Source: Flavobacterium chungbukense
GTDB taxonomy: Bacteria; Bacteroidota; Bacteroidia; Flavobacteriales; Flavobacteriaceae
NCBI RefSeq assembly: GCF_020805785.1
Contig: NZ_JAJGZV010000002.1
Location: 372,001 to 436,000, forward strand
DNA: 64,000 bases
Direction of reading: 5' to 3'
Both the position numbers and the translations under genes were made by a program. Shown here piece by piece: positions 26,812 to 35,754 of this stretch. The notes under the pieces were generated by a model. The model ran no database searches and was not told the DNA's origin. It saw nothing but the letters and a program-made list of their open reading frames with translations. Position 1 is the stretch's first letter. Each line of letters starts with the position of its first letter.

Positions 26812-26943
26812 CTTAAAGTTTAAAAGTCTAAAGTCATAAAAAGTTATTGTAAAACCTAAAAAGAAAAATCGAAGATCAAAAACTAAACATAGAAATTCAC
26901 ATTCCATTTTAGACTTTCAACCTTCGACTTTATGACTTTTGAC
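26812..26943. repeat. Imperfect inverted repeat of AAAGTCTAAAG/CATAAAAAG words
   Basis: The left side has AAAAGTCTAAAGTCATAAAA. The right side has the complements TTTTAGACTTTC and GACTTTATGACTTTTGAC. It fills the gap between glyA and miaE and carries no gene. Confidence 0.65.
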
Positions 26944-26949
26944 TAATTT

Positions 26950-28224
26950 TTAATATGCAAAAATTGGTCTTTCGCTCATTAATTCATTTACTTCTTCAGC
27001 AACTTCTTCGATAACGTCCTCATCTGTATGATTAGCTAATACTTTGTCGATTAAAGCTACGATAGTTTCCATATCTTTTTCAACTAAACCACGAGTTGTG
27101 ATTGCAGCTGTTCCAACACGAATTCCAGAAGTGATAAATGGTGATTTATCATCAAAAGGAACCATGTTTTTGTTTACTGTAATTTCAGCTTTCACTAATG
27201 CATTTTCAGCTTCTTTACCAGAAATATTTTTATTTCTTAAATCAATAAGCATCATGTGGTTATCAGTTCCGCCAGAGATAATATTGTAACCTCTTTTTAC
27301 GAAAGCATCAGCCATAGCGTTTGCATTTTTTTGCAATTGCATTGCATAAGTAAAGAACTCATCTTTAAGCGCTTCACCAAAAGCAACCGCTTTAGCAGCG
27401 ATAATGTGCATTAAAGGTCCACCTTGGTTTCCAGGGAAAACAGCTAAGTCTAATAATGAAGACATCATTCTGATTTCTCCTTTTGGAGTTTTTAAACCTT
27501 GTGGGTTTTCAAAATCTTTCCCCATTAAGATCAAACCTCCACGAGGTCCTCTTAATGTTTTGTGTGTTGTTGTAGAAACAATATGACAATGAGGAATTGG
27601 ATCGCTTAATAATCCTTTTGCAATTAAACCTGCAGGGTGAGAAATATCAGCAAATAAGATTGCTCCTACGCTGTCAGCAATTTGTCTGAAACGAGCAAAA
27701 TCCATATCGCGAGAATAAGCAGAAGCTCCTGCGATAATTAATTTTGGCTGTTCTTTAGTTGCAATTTCTTGAATTTTATCATAATCTAAACGACCAGTTT
27801 CAGCATCTACACCGTAAAAAACAGGACGATATAAACGACCAGAGAAGTTTACAGGAGAACCGTGCGTTAAGTGGCCACCGTGAGATAAATCGAATCCTAA
27901 AATAGTATCACCAGGATTTAAACAAGCATGATAAACTGCTGTGTTTGCTTGAGAACCTGAGTGAGGCTGTACGTTTGCATATTCAGCGCCAAATAATTCT
28001 TTAGCTCTGTCAATAGCAATTTGCTCGATAACGTCAACTACTTCGCAACCGCCGTAGTATCTTTTGCCCGGATAACCCTCAGCATATTTGTTAGTTAAAA
28101 CAGAACCAGCTGCTTCCATTACTTCATCACTTACAAAATTCTCTGAAGCGATAAGCTCTAGTCCGTGAATTTGTCTTTCTTTTTCCTCTTGGATAAGATC
28201 AAAAATTTGTTCGTCGCGTTGCAT
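26950..28224 (-). CDS. glyA: Serine hydroxymethyltransferase
   Basis: 424 residues from the ATG at 28224 ([11 protein letters not shown]). The frame is open 17 codons further but runs across the -7 box, so the shorter start is preferred. It converts serine and tetrahydrofolate to glycine and methylene-THF. Visible are [19 protein letters not shown], the PLP lysine in [15 protein letters not shown], and [15 protein letters not shown] with GTAAITTRG near the end. It is divergent from fumarylacetoacetase over a 109-bp region. Confidence 0.96.
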   Translation of the reverse strand: MQRDEQIFDLIQEEKERQIHGLELIASENFVSDEVMEAAGSVLTNKYAEGYPGKRYYGGCEVVDVIEQIAIDRAKELFGAEYANVQPHSGSQANTAVYHACLNPGDTILGFDLSHGGHLTHGSPVNFSGRLYRPVFYGVDAETGRLDYDKIQEIATKEQPKLIIAGASAYSRDMDFARFRQIADSVGAILFADISHPAGLIAKGLLSDPIPHCHIVSTTTHKTLRGPRGGLILMGKDFENPQGLKTPKGEIRMMSSLLDLAVFPGNQGGPLMHIIAAKAVAFGEALKDEFFTYAMQLQKNANAMADAFVKRGYNIISGGTDNHMMLIDLRNKNISGKEAENALVKAEITVNKNMVPFDDKSPFITSGIRVGTAAITTRGLVEKDMETIVALIDKVLANHTDEDVIEEVAEEVNELMSERPIFAY

Positions 28225-28249
28225 TTCTATGTTTTTCGTTAATTTCACG

Positions 28250-28257
28250 CAAAAATA
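28250..28257 (-). promoter_or_regulatory. Candidate -7 element (TATTTTTG) of glyA
   Basis: It matches TAnnTTTG on the minus strand, 26 nt before the glyA ATG. The nearest TTG complement (28273-28275) gives a short 15-nt spacer. Confidence 0.45.
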
Positions 28258-28268
28258 CAAAAAAACGT

Positions 28269-28298
28269 TTGTCAAACTGCTAGATTATGATATATTTG
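28269..28298 (+). promoter_or_regulatory. Consensus promoter of the fumarylacetoacetase gene
   Basis: TTG (28269-28271), 19-nt spacer, TATATTTG (28291-28298): both boxes match the Flavobacterium consensus. The -33 region overlaps the palindrome GTTTGTCAAAC (28267-28277). Confidence 0.65.
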
Positions 28299-28333
28299 AC
28301 ATACAATTTTTCAACAAATAATTAACATTAAAC

Positions 28334-29617
28334 ATGCCTATAACCGCCAACGATACCAGTAGAAAATCATGGTTAGAAGTGCCAGACAATAGCGACTTCC
28401 CTATTCAGAATATTCCTTTTGGCGTGTTTCTTACCAAAGAAAATGTCGTTACAGTAGGAACAAGAATTGGCGATTATGCTATAGATTTAGGGGCTTTACA
28501 ACAATTAAACTATTTTGAAGGAATAGATTTAACCGATGATATGTTTATGCAGGATACGCTAAATGATTTTATTTCTGACGGAAAAAAAACATGGCGTTTG
28601 GTTCGAAATCGTATTGCTGATATTTTTGACGAGAACAATCCACAGCTTAGAGATTCAACAAAACACCGAGATATTGTTATATTTAAAATCGAAGATGTAG
28701 AAATGCAATTACCCGTTTTAATTGGTGATTACACCGATTTTTATTCGAGTAAAGAACATGCTACAAACGTAGGTAAGATGTTTCGCGATCCAGAAAATGC
28801 TTTATTGCCAAACTGGCTTCATATTCCGGTTGGATATCATGGAAGAAGCTCTACAATTGTTCCCTCTGGAATTCCGGTTCACAGACCTATGGGGCAAACG
28901 CTGCCTGCTGGACATGAAACACCCGTTTTTGGTGCGTCACGTTTAGTAGATTTTGAATTAGAAACTGCTTTCATCACAACTGATGTGAATGTAATGGGAG
29001 AAAACATTCCAACTTACGAAGCGGAAGATTATATTTTCGGAATGGTTTTATTAAATGACTGGAGCGCGCGTGATATCCAGAAATGGGAATATGTACCACT
29101 CGGACCATTCTTAGCTAAAAACTTTGCGACTTCTATTTCTCCATGGATTGTGACTATGGATGCTTTGGAACCTTTTAGAACTAAAGGACCAAAACAAGAT
29201 CCAACGCCTCTTCCTTACTTACAAACTAAAGGTAAAAAAGCCTTTGATATTCATTTAGAAGTTTCATTAAAACCTGAAGATCAAGAAGAAACCGTTATTT
29301 CTAAGTCAAACTTCAAATATTTATATTGGTCAATGAGTCAGCAATTAGCACATCATACTTCAAATGGATGTCGTGTAAATTCTGGTGACATGATGGGTTC
29401 TGGAACTATTTCGGGACCAACTCCAGACAGTTTTGGTTCTATGTTAGAATTAACTTGGGGCGGAAAAAATCCGTTGAAATTAAACGATGGAAGTGAACGT
29501 AAATTTATTGAAGATAACGATACAGTAATCATTAGAGGTTTTTGCGAAAATGCAGAAGTAAGAATTGGTTTTGGAGAAGTTGCTAGTCAGCTTTTACCTC
29601 CCTTTATTAGAGCATGA
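28334..29617 (+). CDS. fahA: Fumarylacetoacetase
   Basis: 427 residues, matching the two-domain FAH enzyme. It performs the last step of tyrosine and phenylalanine breakdown, splitting fumarylacetoacetate into fumarate and acetoacetate. The N-terminal domain has IPFGVFLTKENVVTVGTRIGD. The catalytic domain has DYTDFYSSKEHATNVGKMFR, HIPVGYHGRSSTIVPSG, ELETAFITT, LLNDWSARDIQKWEYVPLGPFLAKNF and GCRVNSGDMMGSGTISGP with metal and catalytic residues. Other tyrosine-catabolic genes are not in the window. It has a strong promoter and its own terminator. Confidence 0.96.
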   Translation: MPITANDTSRKSWLEVPDNSDFPIQNIPFGVFLTKENVVTVGTRIGDYAIDLGALQQLNYFEGIDLTDDMFMQDTLNDFISDGKKTWRLVRNRIADIFDENNPQLRDSTKHRDIVIFKIEDVEMQLPVLIGDYTDFYSSKEHATNVGKMFRDPENALLPNWLHIPVGYHGRSSTIVPSGIPVHRPMGQTLPAGHETPVFGASRLVDFELETAFITTDVNVMGENIPTYEAEDYIFGMVLLNDWSARDIQKWEYVPLGPFLAKNFATSISPWIVTMDALEPFRTKGPKQDPTPLPYLQTKGKKAFDIHLEVSLKPEDQEETVISKSNFKYLYWSMSQQLAHHTSNGCRVNSGDMMGSGTISGPTPDSFGSMLELTWGGKNPLKLNDGSERKFIEDNDTVIIRGFCENAEVRIGFGEVASQLLPPFIRA

Positions 29618-29652
29618 AGAACAGATCCTGAATCTGAAGAAATATAGAAATT

Positions 29653-29682
29653 AAAAACCTTGGTGAGAGCCAAGGTTTTTTT
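29653..29682 (+). terminator. Terminator of fahA
   Basis: AAAAACCTTGG (29653-29663) pairs with CCAAGGTTTTT (29670-29680) around TGAGAG and continues in T. Confidence 0.88.
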
Positions 29683-29698
29683 ATATGGTTAAATTTTC

Positions 29699-29763
29699 AA
29701 CCATATAAGTAATTTAAGTTCAATTAAAATCAAACTTAAATTACTTATATTACTTATATGGTT
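29699..29763. repeat. 22-bp inverted repeat with a 9-bp duplication in one arm
   Basis: The left arm (29699-29720) begins AACCATATAAGTAATTTAAG. The right arm (29733-29763) is its exact reverse complement except for an extra tandem copy of TTACTTATA. It lies between fahA and the agmatine deiminase gene. Confidence 0.85.
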
Positions 29764-29770
29764 TTATTCA

Positions 29771-30811
29771 TTAAGCCGGAATCTGCTGGCTCAAACAATG
29801 TAATGTTCCGAATCCCCAAATAAAATCAATACAGCTTATTCCGATTACTTCTCTGTCAGGGAAACATTCTGATAATATATTCAAAGCTACTCGATCGTTG
29901 CTATCATTAAATGTTGGTACTAAAACGCAATTATTCAAAATCAAGAAATTAGCATAACTTGCTGGTAATCTTAAATCTTCAAAATCGACACGTTTTGGCA
30001 TTGGCAACGCCACGATAACAGGAGATTTTCCGTTTTCTAATTTTGCGTTTTGCAAACGTTTCAAATTGTCTTGCAAAGGTTTATAATTCGAATCGTTTTT
30101 ATCAGTCTCTACAATGGTTACAATCGTATCTTCATTTACAAATCGGCATAAATCGTCGATATGTCCGTGCGTGTCGTCACCTTCAATTCCGTCTCCTAAC
30201 CAAATTACATTCGTAACTCCAAGATATTCTTTAAAAACTGCTTCGTAATCTTCTTTTGTAAAACCTGCGTTACGAACCTGAATGGTTGGGTGCATTAAAC
30301 ACTCTTCCGAAGTCAATAAAGTTCCTTTTCCATTTACATCAATCGCACCACCTTCAACAATTACAGGTTTTCCTTTGTACATAACCTGCGTTAACGGAAC
30401 ATCAATAAATTCAGCAACTTTACCTGGAACAAATTTATCTAGTTGATAGTTTTTATATTTCGCCCAGCCATTAAAATTAAAATTTAAAGCCTCTCTTTTT
30501 GAACCATTTTTTACAACAATTGGTCCAGAATCACGCATCCAGCTTCTATTGGTTTTATGGATGATATAAGAAACATTTTCAGTTTTAACGCGAGCTCTTT
30601 CAAGCATATCGACAACTTTTTCTTTTAGTTTTTCATCAGCTACAACCAAAAAAACCGTTTCGAAAGTAGCTACTTTTTTGATGAATTCTACAAAAGCCCA
30701 TTGAACAGCTTCATATTTTCCTGGCCAATCTTTGCCATTGTGCGGAAAACATAAAACAATTCCTTGCTGTTTTTCCCATTCTGCTGGAAACCTTCTATTA
30801 TTTGTTGACAT
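29771..30811 (-). CDS. aguA: Agmatine deiminase (peptidyl-arginine deiminase family)
   Basis: 346 residues. It hydrolyses agmatine to N-carbamoylputrescine and ammonia in putrescine synthesis from arginine. The guanidino-modifying fold shows RSWMRDSGPIVV, FNFNGWAKY, EGGAIDVNGKGTLLTSEECL, the catalytic GDDTHGHIDDLCRF and the nucleophile Cys339 in GTLHCLSQQIPA. The second enzyme of the route, AguB, is encoded 3.5 kb away on the same strand with two plus-strand genes between. Assignment as agmatine deiminase, not a PPAD-type enzyme, rests on length and the missing signal peptide. Confidence 0.9.
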   Translation of the reverse strand: MSTNNRRFPAEWEKQQGIVLCFPHNGKDWPGKYEAVQWAFVEFIKKVATFETVFLVVADEKLKEKVVDMLERARVKTENVSYIIHKTNRSWMRDSGPIVVKNGSKREALNFNFNGWAKYKNYQLDKFVPGKVAEFIDVPLTQVMYKGKPVIVEGGAIDVNGKGTLLTSEECLMHPTIQVRNAGFTKEDYEAVFKEYLGVTNVIWLGDGIEGDDTHGHIDDLCRFVNEDTIVTIVETDKNDSNYKPLQDNLKRLQNAKLENGKSPVIVALPMPKRVDFEDLRLPASYANFLILNNCVLVPTFNDSNDRVALNILSECFPDREVIGISCIDFIWGFGTLHCLSQQIPA

Positions 30812-30835
30812 AAATACGTTCTAATTTAGAAAGTG

Positions 30836-30843
30836 CAAAGATA
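30836..30843 (-). promoter_or_regulatory. Candidate -7 element (TATCTTTG) of aguA
   Basis: A TAnnTTTG match on the minus strand, 24 nt before the ATG at 30811. Confidence 0.45.
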
Positions 30844-30967
30844 AGCATTCGTTAGGATTATAAAACATTTGGTTGCAATTCATGTTTTATTTCACAAAAA
30901 ATATCTTGCAAAATTTAAGTTAAAGATTATATAATACATTCTTAATATTTAACATAAAGCACAGAAT

Positions 30968-30975
30968 TACTTTTG
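30968..30975 (+). promoter_or_regulatory. Candidate -7 element (TACTTTTG) of the lipoprotein gene
   Basis: A TAnnTTTG match 23 nt before the ATG at 30999. There is no recognisable -33 TTG. Confidence 0.45.
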
Positions 30976-30998
30976 CACTCGAAACTAAAAACTAACAC

Positions 30999-32513
30999 AT
31001 GAAAAAATTATCGATCTCATTGCTAGCTGCCCTTTTGATTTTGGCAAGCTGTAATAATGATGAAAACAACAACGAACCAGAAGTAGTTGTAAACGAAAAT
31101 CCAGGAACTTTTAAAGAAATTGGATCTATTACAATTGGCGGAGAAGCTGCTGCTGAAATCTCTGCATATTGCGAAAAAACAAAAAGACTTTTTACAGTAA
31201 ACAATAGCGGTGTTAACCAAATCGATGTTATTGACATTACGGATCCTGCAAAGCCAGCAAAAATCGGAAAGATTGACTTAGCCACTTATGAAGGTGCAGC
31301 AAATAGTGTTTCTGTTTTTGATGGAAAATTGGCTGTTGCTTTAGAGTCTACTGCAAACAAACAGGCTAATGGAAAAGTGGTTATTTTCAACACTTCAGAT
31401 TACAGCTTAATCAAACAAGTTACAGTTGGTGCGTTACCAGATATGATTACTTTTTCTCCTGATGGAAAATTTATCATGACTGCTAATGAAGGTGAGCCAA
31501 ATACAGATTATTCACAAGATCCAAACGGAACTATTTCTATTATAGAAACAAGTACTTATACTGTTACAACTTTAGATTTTGCTTCTTTCAGCGGACAAGC
31601 GGCTGCTTTAGCAAAAGACGGATTTAGAATTTCTAAGGCTGCTAAAAGTTTCGCTCAGGACATTGAGCCAGAATATGTTACTATTTCTGATGATTCTAAA
31701 ACTGCTTGGGTTACTTTACAAGAAAACAACGGTGTTGCAAAAGTTGATTTGACTACTAAAACAATCACTGCAATTTATCCTTTAGGCTCAAAAAACTACA
31801 ATACTGCAGAAAATGCAATTGACGTAAGCGATCTTGACGATAAAATTGCTTTCAATCCTTGGAAAGTAAAAGGACTTTATATGCCAGATGCTATTAGTCA
31901 TTTCTCTGTTAACAATGTTCCTTATTTTGTTACAGCAAATGAAGGTGACGCTAGAGAATATACAGCAAATACAGATATTAAACGTATGAAAAGCATGAAG
32001 CTTGACGCGACTGTTTTTCCTGATGCTGCTACTTTAAAACTTGATGCAAATTTAGGAAGATTAAACCTTGTTGCTGATATGGGTGATACTGATGGAGACG
32101 GAGATTTAGACGAATTGGTAAGTTTTGGTGCTCGTTCTTTCTCTATTTGGAATGGAAATACTGGAAAAATTGTTTACGACAGTAAAAATGATGTTGACAA
32201 GAAAACGAACGAATTAGGAACTTACGATGATAAAAGAAGTGATGATAAAGGTTCTGAACCAGAAGCAGTTGTTGCTGCAAAAATGGGAAATCAAAACATT
32301 TTATTTGTTGGTTTAGAAAGATCTGATGCTTTTATGGTTTATGATGCATCGAATCCAACTGCTCCACAATACTTACAAACAGTAAAAACAGGAGATGCTC
32401 CAGAAGGAATTCTTTTTATTCCTGCTTCAAAAAGTCCTACTAAAAGAAGTTTATTAGTTGTAAGCAGCGAAGGTGATGGAAGTGTTAAAATTTATCAGCC
32501 AGATTTGAAATAA
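30999..32513 (+). CDS. Choice-of-anchor I family lipoprotein (beta-propeller type)
   Basis: 504 residues. A lipoprotein signal ends at Cys19 (LLILASC) and is followed by NNDENNNEPE, an acidic stretch that fits the Bacteroidota surface-export signal. The body is WD-like, with beta-propeller blades (RLFTVNNSGVNQIDVIDITDP, MITFSPDGKFIMTANEGEP, PYFVTANEGDAREY). A Ca-type loop, DTDGDGDLDELVSFGARSF, and the ending EGILFIPASKSP are seen. These match choice-of-anchor I proteins, sometimes joined to phosphatase or nuclease domains; none is present here. The function is unknown; surface exposure is likely. Confidence 0.82.
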   Translation: MKKLSISLLAALLILASCNNDENNNEPEVVVNENPGTFKEIGSITIGGEAAAEISAYCEKTKRLFTVNNSGVNQIDVIDITDPAKPAKIGKIDLATYEGAANSVSVFDGKLAVALESTANKQANGKVVIFNTSDYSLIKQVTVGALPDMITFSPDGKFIMTANEGEPNTDYSQDPNGTISIIETSTYTVTTLDFASFSGQAAALAKDGFRISKAAKSFAQDIEPEYVTISDDSKTAWVTLQENNGVAKVDLTTKTITAIYPLGSKNYNTAENAIDVSDLDDKIAFNPWKVKGLYMPDAISHFSVNNVPYFVTANEGDAREYTANTDIKRMKSMKLDATVFPDAATLKLDANLGRLNLVADMGDTDGDGDLDELVSFGARSFSIWNGNTGKIVYDSKNDVDKKTNELGTYDDKRSDDKGSEPEAVVAAKMGNQNILFVGLERSDAFMVYDASNPTAPQYLQTVKTGDAPEGILFIPASKSPTKRSLLVVSSEGDGSVKIYQPDLK

Positions 32514-32535
32514 TCTTAAAATTATAGAAAATTTT

Positions 32536-32569
32536 AAAAGAGCAAAATATAAATTTTGCTCTTTTTTTT
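32536..32569 (+). terminator. Terminator of the lipoprotein gene
   Basis: AAAAGAGCAAAAT (32536-32548) pairs with ATTTTGCTCTTTT (32553-32565), then a T run. Confidence 0.88.
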
Positions 32570-32668
32570 GCTTTTTATTGGTAGTTAATTAACTAATTTT
32601 CATAATTATAAGCCAAAACATGGAAATTATGTAATTGGGTATACAACACTTACTTCAAACGTGTGGTC

Positions 32669-32676
32669 TAATTTTG
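32669..32676 (+). promoter_or_regulatory. Candidate -7 element (TAATTTTG) of the OmpA gene
   Basis: A TAnnTTTG match 41 nt before the ATG at 32718. The -33 box is not recognisable. Confidence 0.45.
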
Positions 32677-32717
32677 TCATGAGTTTAAAATAAAAAAACA
32701 ATTTAATTTTTGATATC

Positions 32718-33977
32718 ATGAAAAAGAAATTAGTATCAGCATCTTTATTATTACTATCCTTTGCCGCCGGTGCACAAAATATGGCTCCAACTTCTACTAA
32801 GCCAAGTACCGAGCTAGAATATAACAAGTGGTCTCTTGAACTTAACGGTGGTGTAAACAAACCAACAAGAGCAATGACGCCAGGTTATACAACAGAATCA
32901 GCAAACTTCTTTCACGGAGATTTAGGTGTAAGATATATGTTTAATCCAAAATTTGGTTTGAAATTAGATGTTGGATATGATCAATTTAAAGAGAAAAAAG
33001 ACACTCCTGATTTTGAAAGCCGTTACGTAAGAGCGAGTTTACAAGGAGTTGTAAATATTGGACGTGCTTTAAACTTTGAAACTTGGACAAATACAATCGG
33101 TCTTTTGGCACATGGTGGTTTTGGAGTTTCACAAATTAGTACTGAAACAGGATTTGGAGGTCAAGATTACATGGCTCACGGAATTGCTGGATTAACAGGA
33201 CAAATTAGATTAAGCAACAGAGTAGCTTTGACCGGAGACTTAACTGGAATTGTTAACGGAAGACAAAACTGGAATTTTGACGGAATGGGTAATACCACTA
33301 CTGGATCATTTGATGGTGTTTTATTAAATGCTTCTGTTGGTTTAACTTTCTACTTAGGAAAACAAGCAAAACATGCTGACTGGGTTGGTGAGGAAGACAG
33401 AATCGGAGAATTGGAAAAAAGAGTGGACTTAATCGAAACTGGTCTTATTGATTCAGATAAAGATGGAGTTGCTGACTTATACGATTTAGAACCAAACAGT
33501 ATTGCAGGAGTTGCAGTAAATACAAAAGGACAATCTATTGATACTAACCAAAATGGTGTGCCAGATGAGTTAGAAAGCTATTTAGATAAAACTTACGAGA
33601 AAAAAGGCGCTGGAACAAATACAAACAACACTGTTGAAGAATTAATTAACGGAGGTTATGTAAATGTTTATTTCGACTTTAATTCATCTAAACCAACAAA
33701 CGCTTCTTTATCTGGTGTTGATTTCTTAGTGAAATATTTGAAAAACAATCCAGGAAAATCTGCTGATATTATTGGTTATGCTGATGAAATTGGTAACACA
33801 AGCTACAACACTGAATTATCTAGAAAAAGAGCTGAAGCTGTGAAAAAAGTAGCAGTAAACGCAGGAATCGATGCTTCAAGATTGAATGTAATCGCTAACG
33901 GAGAAGATACTTCAGTTAACAAAAATTCTAAAGAAGCACGTCAAATCGTGAGAAGAGTTACTTTCCAAGTGAAGTAA
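32718..33977 (+). CDS. OmpA-family outer-membrane protein
   Basis: 419 residues. The signal peptide is about 19 residues (ends AAGAQN). An eight-strand-type barrel spans about 30-215. A linker with thrombospondin type 3-like Ca sites follows (DSDKDGVADLYDLEPN, DTNQNGVPDELE). The C-terminal OmpA domain (about 300-419) binds peptidoglycan; it includes VYFDFNSSKPTNAS, GYADEIGNTSYNTELSRKRA and NVIANGEDTS. It anchors the outer membrane to the wall and is typically abundant. It has its own promoter-like box and terminator. Confidence 0.93.
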   Translation: MKKKLVSASLLLLSFAAGAQNMAPTSTKPSTELEYNKWSLELNGGVNKPTRAMTPGYTTESANFFHGDLGVRYMFNPKFGLKLDVGYDQFKEKKDTPDFESRYVRASLQGVVNIGRALNFETWTNTIGLLAHGGFGVSQISTETGFGGQDYMAHGIAGLTGQIRLSNRVALTGDLTGIVNGRQNWNFDGMGNTTTGSFDGVLLNASVGLTFYLGKQAKHADWVGEEDRIGELEKRVDLIETGLIDSDKDGVADLYDLEPNSIAGVAVNTKGQSIDTNQNGVPDELESYLDKTYEKKGAGTNTNNTVEELINGGYVNVYFDFNSSKPTNASLSGVDFLVKYLKNNPGKSADIIGYADEIGNTSYNTELSRKRAEAVKKVAVNAGIDASRLNVIANGEDTSVNKNSKEARQIVRRVTFQVK

Positions 33978-34006
33978 TATCTATATAAAGCTAAAAACAA
34001 GAAAAG

Positions 34007-34034
34007 GAGCTATTCAATTGAATAGCTCTTTTTT
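34007..34034 (+). terminator. Terminator of the OmpA gene
   Basis: GAGCTATTCAA and TTGAATAGCTC form a perfect palindrome (34007-34028), followed by six T. Confidence 0.88.
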
Positions 34035-34081
34035 GTTATCAAAAAAAGAGCTTTGAAAAAACTAGATTCTGAATACTTATT

Positions 34082-34244
34082 AAGCTTCGGAGAAGCGAAA
34101 TATTTATAGCAAAGAATAAATGTTTACAATATAAAGCTCCAGCGGAGCGACATATATAGATTGTGAAAAAAAATATGTCGCTCCGCTGGAGCTTTTTCAT
34201 TTGTCATATTGAAATTCTATAAATATTTCGCTTCTCCGAAGCTT
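34082..34244. repeat. REPIN-like nested palindrome
   Basis: It occupies most of the 322-bp gap between the OmpA and aguB genes. The outer arms 34082-34108 and 34218-34244 are perfect 27-bp reverse complements. The inner arms 34133-34155 and 34173-34195 are perfect over 23 bp. Each arm is itself a mini-hairpin: GCTTC-GGA-GAAGC in the outer and GCTCC-AGC-GGAGC in the inner. Two nested inverted pairs of small palindromes is the layout of REPINs. No coding potential is seen. Confidence 0.88.
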
Positions 34245-34248
34245 ACAA

Positions 34249-34281
34249 AAAAAGGGCAAAAAATAGTATTTTGCCCTTTTT
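34249..34281 (-). terminator. Terminator of aguB
   Basis: AAAAAGGGCAAAA (34249-34261) pairs with TTTTGCCCTTTTT (34269-34281). It has a T-tract on the minus strand after the stem and could act in both directions. Confidence 0.8.
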
Positions 34282-34299
34282 ATATTTTAGATAAATCTA

Positions 34300-35190
34300 T
34301 TATTTATCGATTGCTCTTTTTACAATATCTCCAAAAGCATCAATTCTTCTATCTCTAAAGAATGGCCAGTTCTGACGAACATTTTCTTGTAAATCTAAAT
34401 CCACTTCTGCAATTAAGATTTCTTCTTTATCATGAGAAGCCTGAGCTAAAATTTCTCCTTGTGGTCCAGCGATAAATGAAGCTCCCCAAAATTGAATTCC
34501 TTCTGTTCCTTCAATATATTTTTCAAGTCCAATTCGGTTTGCGGCTGCAACGAAAACACCATTTGCAACGGCGTGCCCTTTCATTACGTTCATCCAAGCA
34601 CCGTACTGATTTTCTCCGTATTGCTCTTTTTCTTTTGGATGCCATCCAATTGCTGTTGGATAGAATAATACCTCTGCCCCTTTCAAAGCTGTAATACGTG
34701 CTGCTTCTGGATACCATTGATCCCAGCATATTAATGTTCCAACAGTTCCTTTTTTAGTTTCGATTGCTTGGAAACCTAAATCTCCTGGCGTAAAATAGAA
34801 TTTTTCATAGAAATGCGGATCGTCTGGAATGTGCATTTTACGGTATAAACCTGCTTCTGTACCATCTGTATCGATGATGTAAGCACTGTTATGATAAATT
34901 CCAGCCATTCTTTTCTCGAAGAAAGGAACAATAATTACTACTCCTAATTCTTTTGCCAATTCGCTGAAAGCAACAAATGAAGTACTGTACAATGGTTCTG
35001 CTAATGCAAAATTATCAACATCTTCGCTTTGGCAGAAATAATGACTGCTATATAATTCAGGAAGTAAGATTACCTCTGCTCCTTGGCTTGCAGCATCTCT
35101 TACCCAACTGATACATTTTTTAAGATTATTTTCAGCAACATCATTCAGGTTTAACTGAATTACTGATATTTTATATTTTCTTTTCGGCAT
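34300..35190 (-). CDS. aguB: N-carbamoylputrescine amidase
   Basis: 296 residues from the ATG at 35190; the frame extends seven codons upstream into the promoter. It is a nitrilase-fold amidase with the triad Glu45 (LLPELYSS), Lys118 (YRKMHIPDDP) and Cys155 (LICWDQWYPEAAR). DDPHFYEKFYFTPGD and GIQFWGASFIAGPQGE are typical of AguB. It cleaves N-carbamoylputrescine to putrescine, CO2 and ammonia, completing the AguA reaction. Its own promoter has the same design as aguA. Confidence 0.92.
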   Translation of the reverse strand: MPKRKYKISVIQLNLNDVAENNLKKCISWVRDAASQGAEVILLPELYSSHYFCQSEDVDNFALAEPLYSTSFVAFSELAKELGVVIIVPFFEKRMAGIYHNSAYIIDTDGTEAGLYRKMHIPDDPHFYEKFYFTPGDLGFQAIETKKGTVGTLICWDQWYPEAARITALKGAEVLFYPTAIGWHPKEKEQYGENQYGAWMNVMKGHAVANGVFVAAANRIGLEKYIEGTEGIQFWGASFIAGPQGEILAQASHDKEEILIAEVDLDLQENVRQNWPFFRDRRIDAFGDIVKRAIDK

Positions 35191-35208
35191 GACATAAAAT
35201 TTAGAGTG

Positions 35209-35238
35209 CAAAAATAATACTTTTTAAAGGAATGGCAA
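35209..35238 (-). promoter_or_regulatory. Consensus promoter of aguB
   Basis: Minus-strand TTG (35236-35238), 19-nt spacer, TATTTTTG (35209-35216). The -7 box is 18 nt before the start codon. Confidence 0.6.
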
Positions 35239-35271
35239 AGTCTATAACTTTTATATAACAGTGCAATAAAT

Positions 35272-35745
35272 TTATTTAAAAACAGTAAATTCTTCTAATT
35301 GTAAATTAACTTCTTCAATAATTTCATTAGTATTATAAAACCTTGTTTTGAAAATAAAACTCAAATGATAAATTATATTTTCATGCTCTACTTCATATTT
35401 AAAATTGATTTTAGAAAATTCATTATTAGAAGTATTTCTATACCATTTATCAAATAGTTTTTGCCTAAAATCTTGTTTAAAATCTACACTATCACAAACA
35501 TAATTTAATACAATATCAGGATTGTTTTCAAAGAAGTCATTTATAATACTAGTTATTGTAGTTTCAATGAAAGGGTCACTAAGAAACTTTTGATTATTTG
35601 CTTCATAAAAATCTATTGAATATAGTTTTTCAAAAAAAGTATTATCAAGATTCATTTTATGAAAACTGACAAAATATTCTAATCCGTGTTTTGTAGTAAA
35701 ATAAAAAAGAGGGTATAAACCCTCTTCTGAAATATATTGATACAT
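35272..35745 (-). CDS. Hypothetical protein resembling DUF6169
   Basis: 157 residues, cytoplasmic and rich in Phe, Tyr and Asn. It begins YISEEGLYPLFYFTTKHGLEYFVSFHKM and has a central SIDFYEANNQKFLSDPFIETTITSII. That layout fits the short Bacteroidota DUF6169 proteins as I recall them; I could not check it by search. No catalytic motif is evident. It follows a 38-codon ORF by 9 bp on the same strand, a layout like a two-gene toxin/antitoxin or immunity cassette. Function is unknown. Confidence 0.65.
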   Translation of the reverse strand: MYQYISEEGLYPLFYFTTKHGLEYFVSFHKMNLDNTFFEKLYSIDFYEANNQKFLSDPFIETTITSIINDFFENNPDIVLNYVCDSVDFKQDFRQKLFDKWYRNTSNNEFSKINFKYEVEHENIIYHLSFIFKTRFYNTNEIIEEVNLQLEEFTVFK

Positions 35746-35754
35746 AAAGAAATA

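Noticed and set aside
28225..28275. Longer start for glyA
   Set aside because: The added 17 codons cross the -7 box and do not match the family N-terminus.
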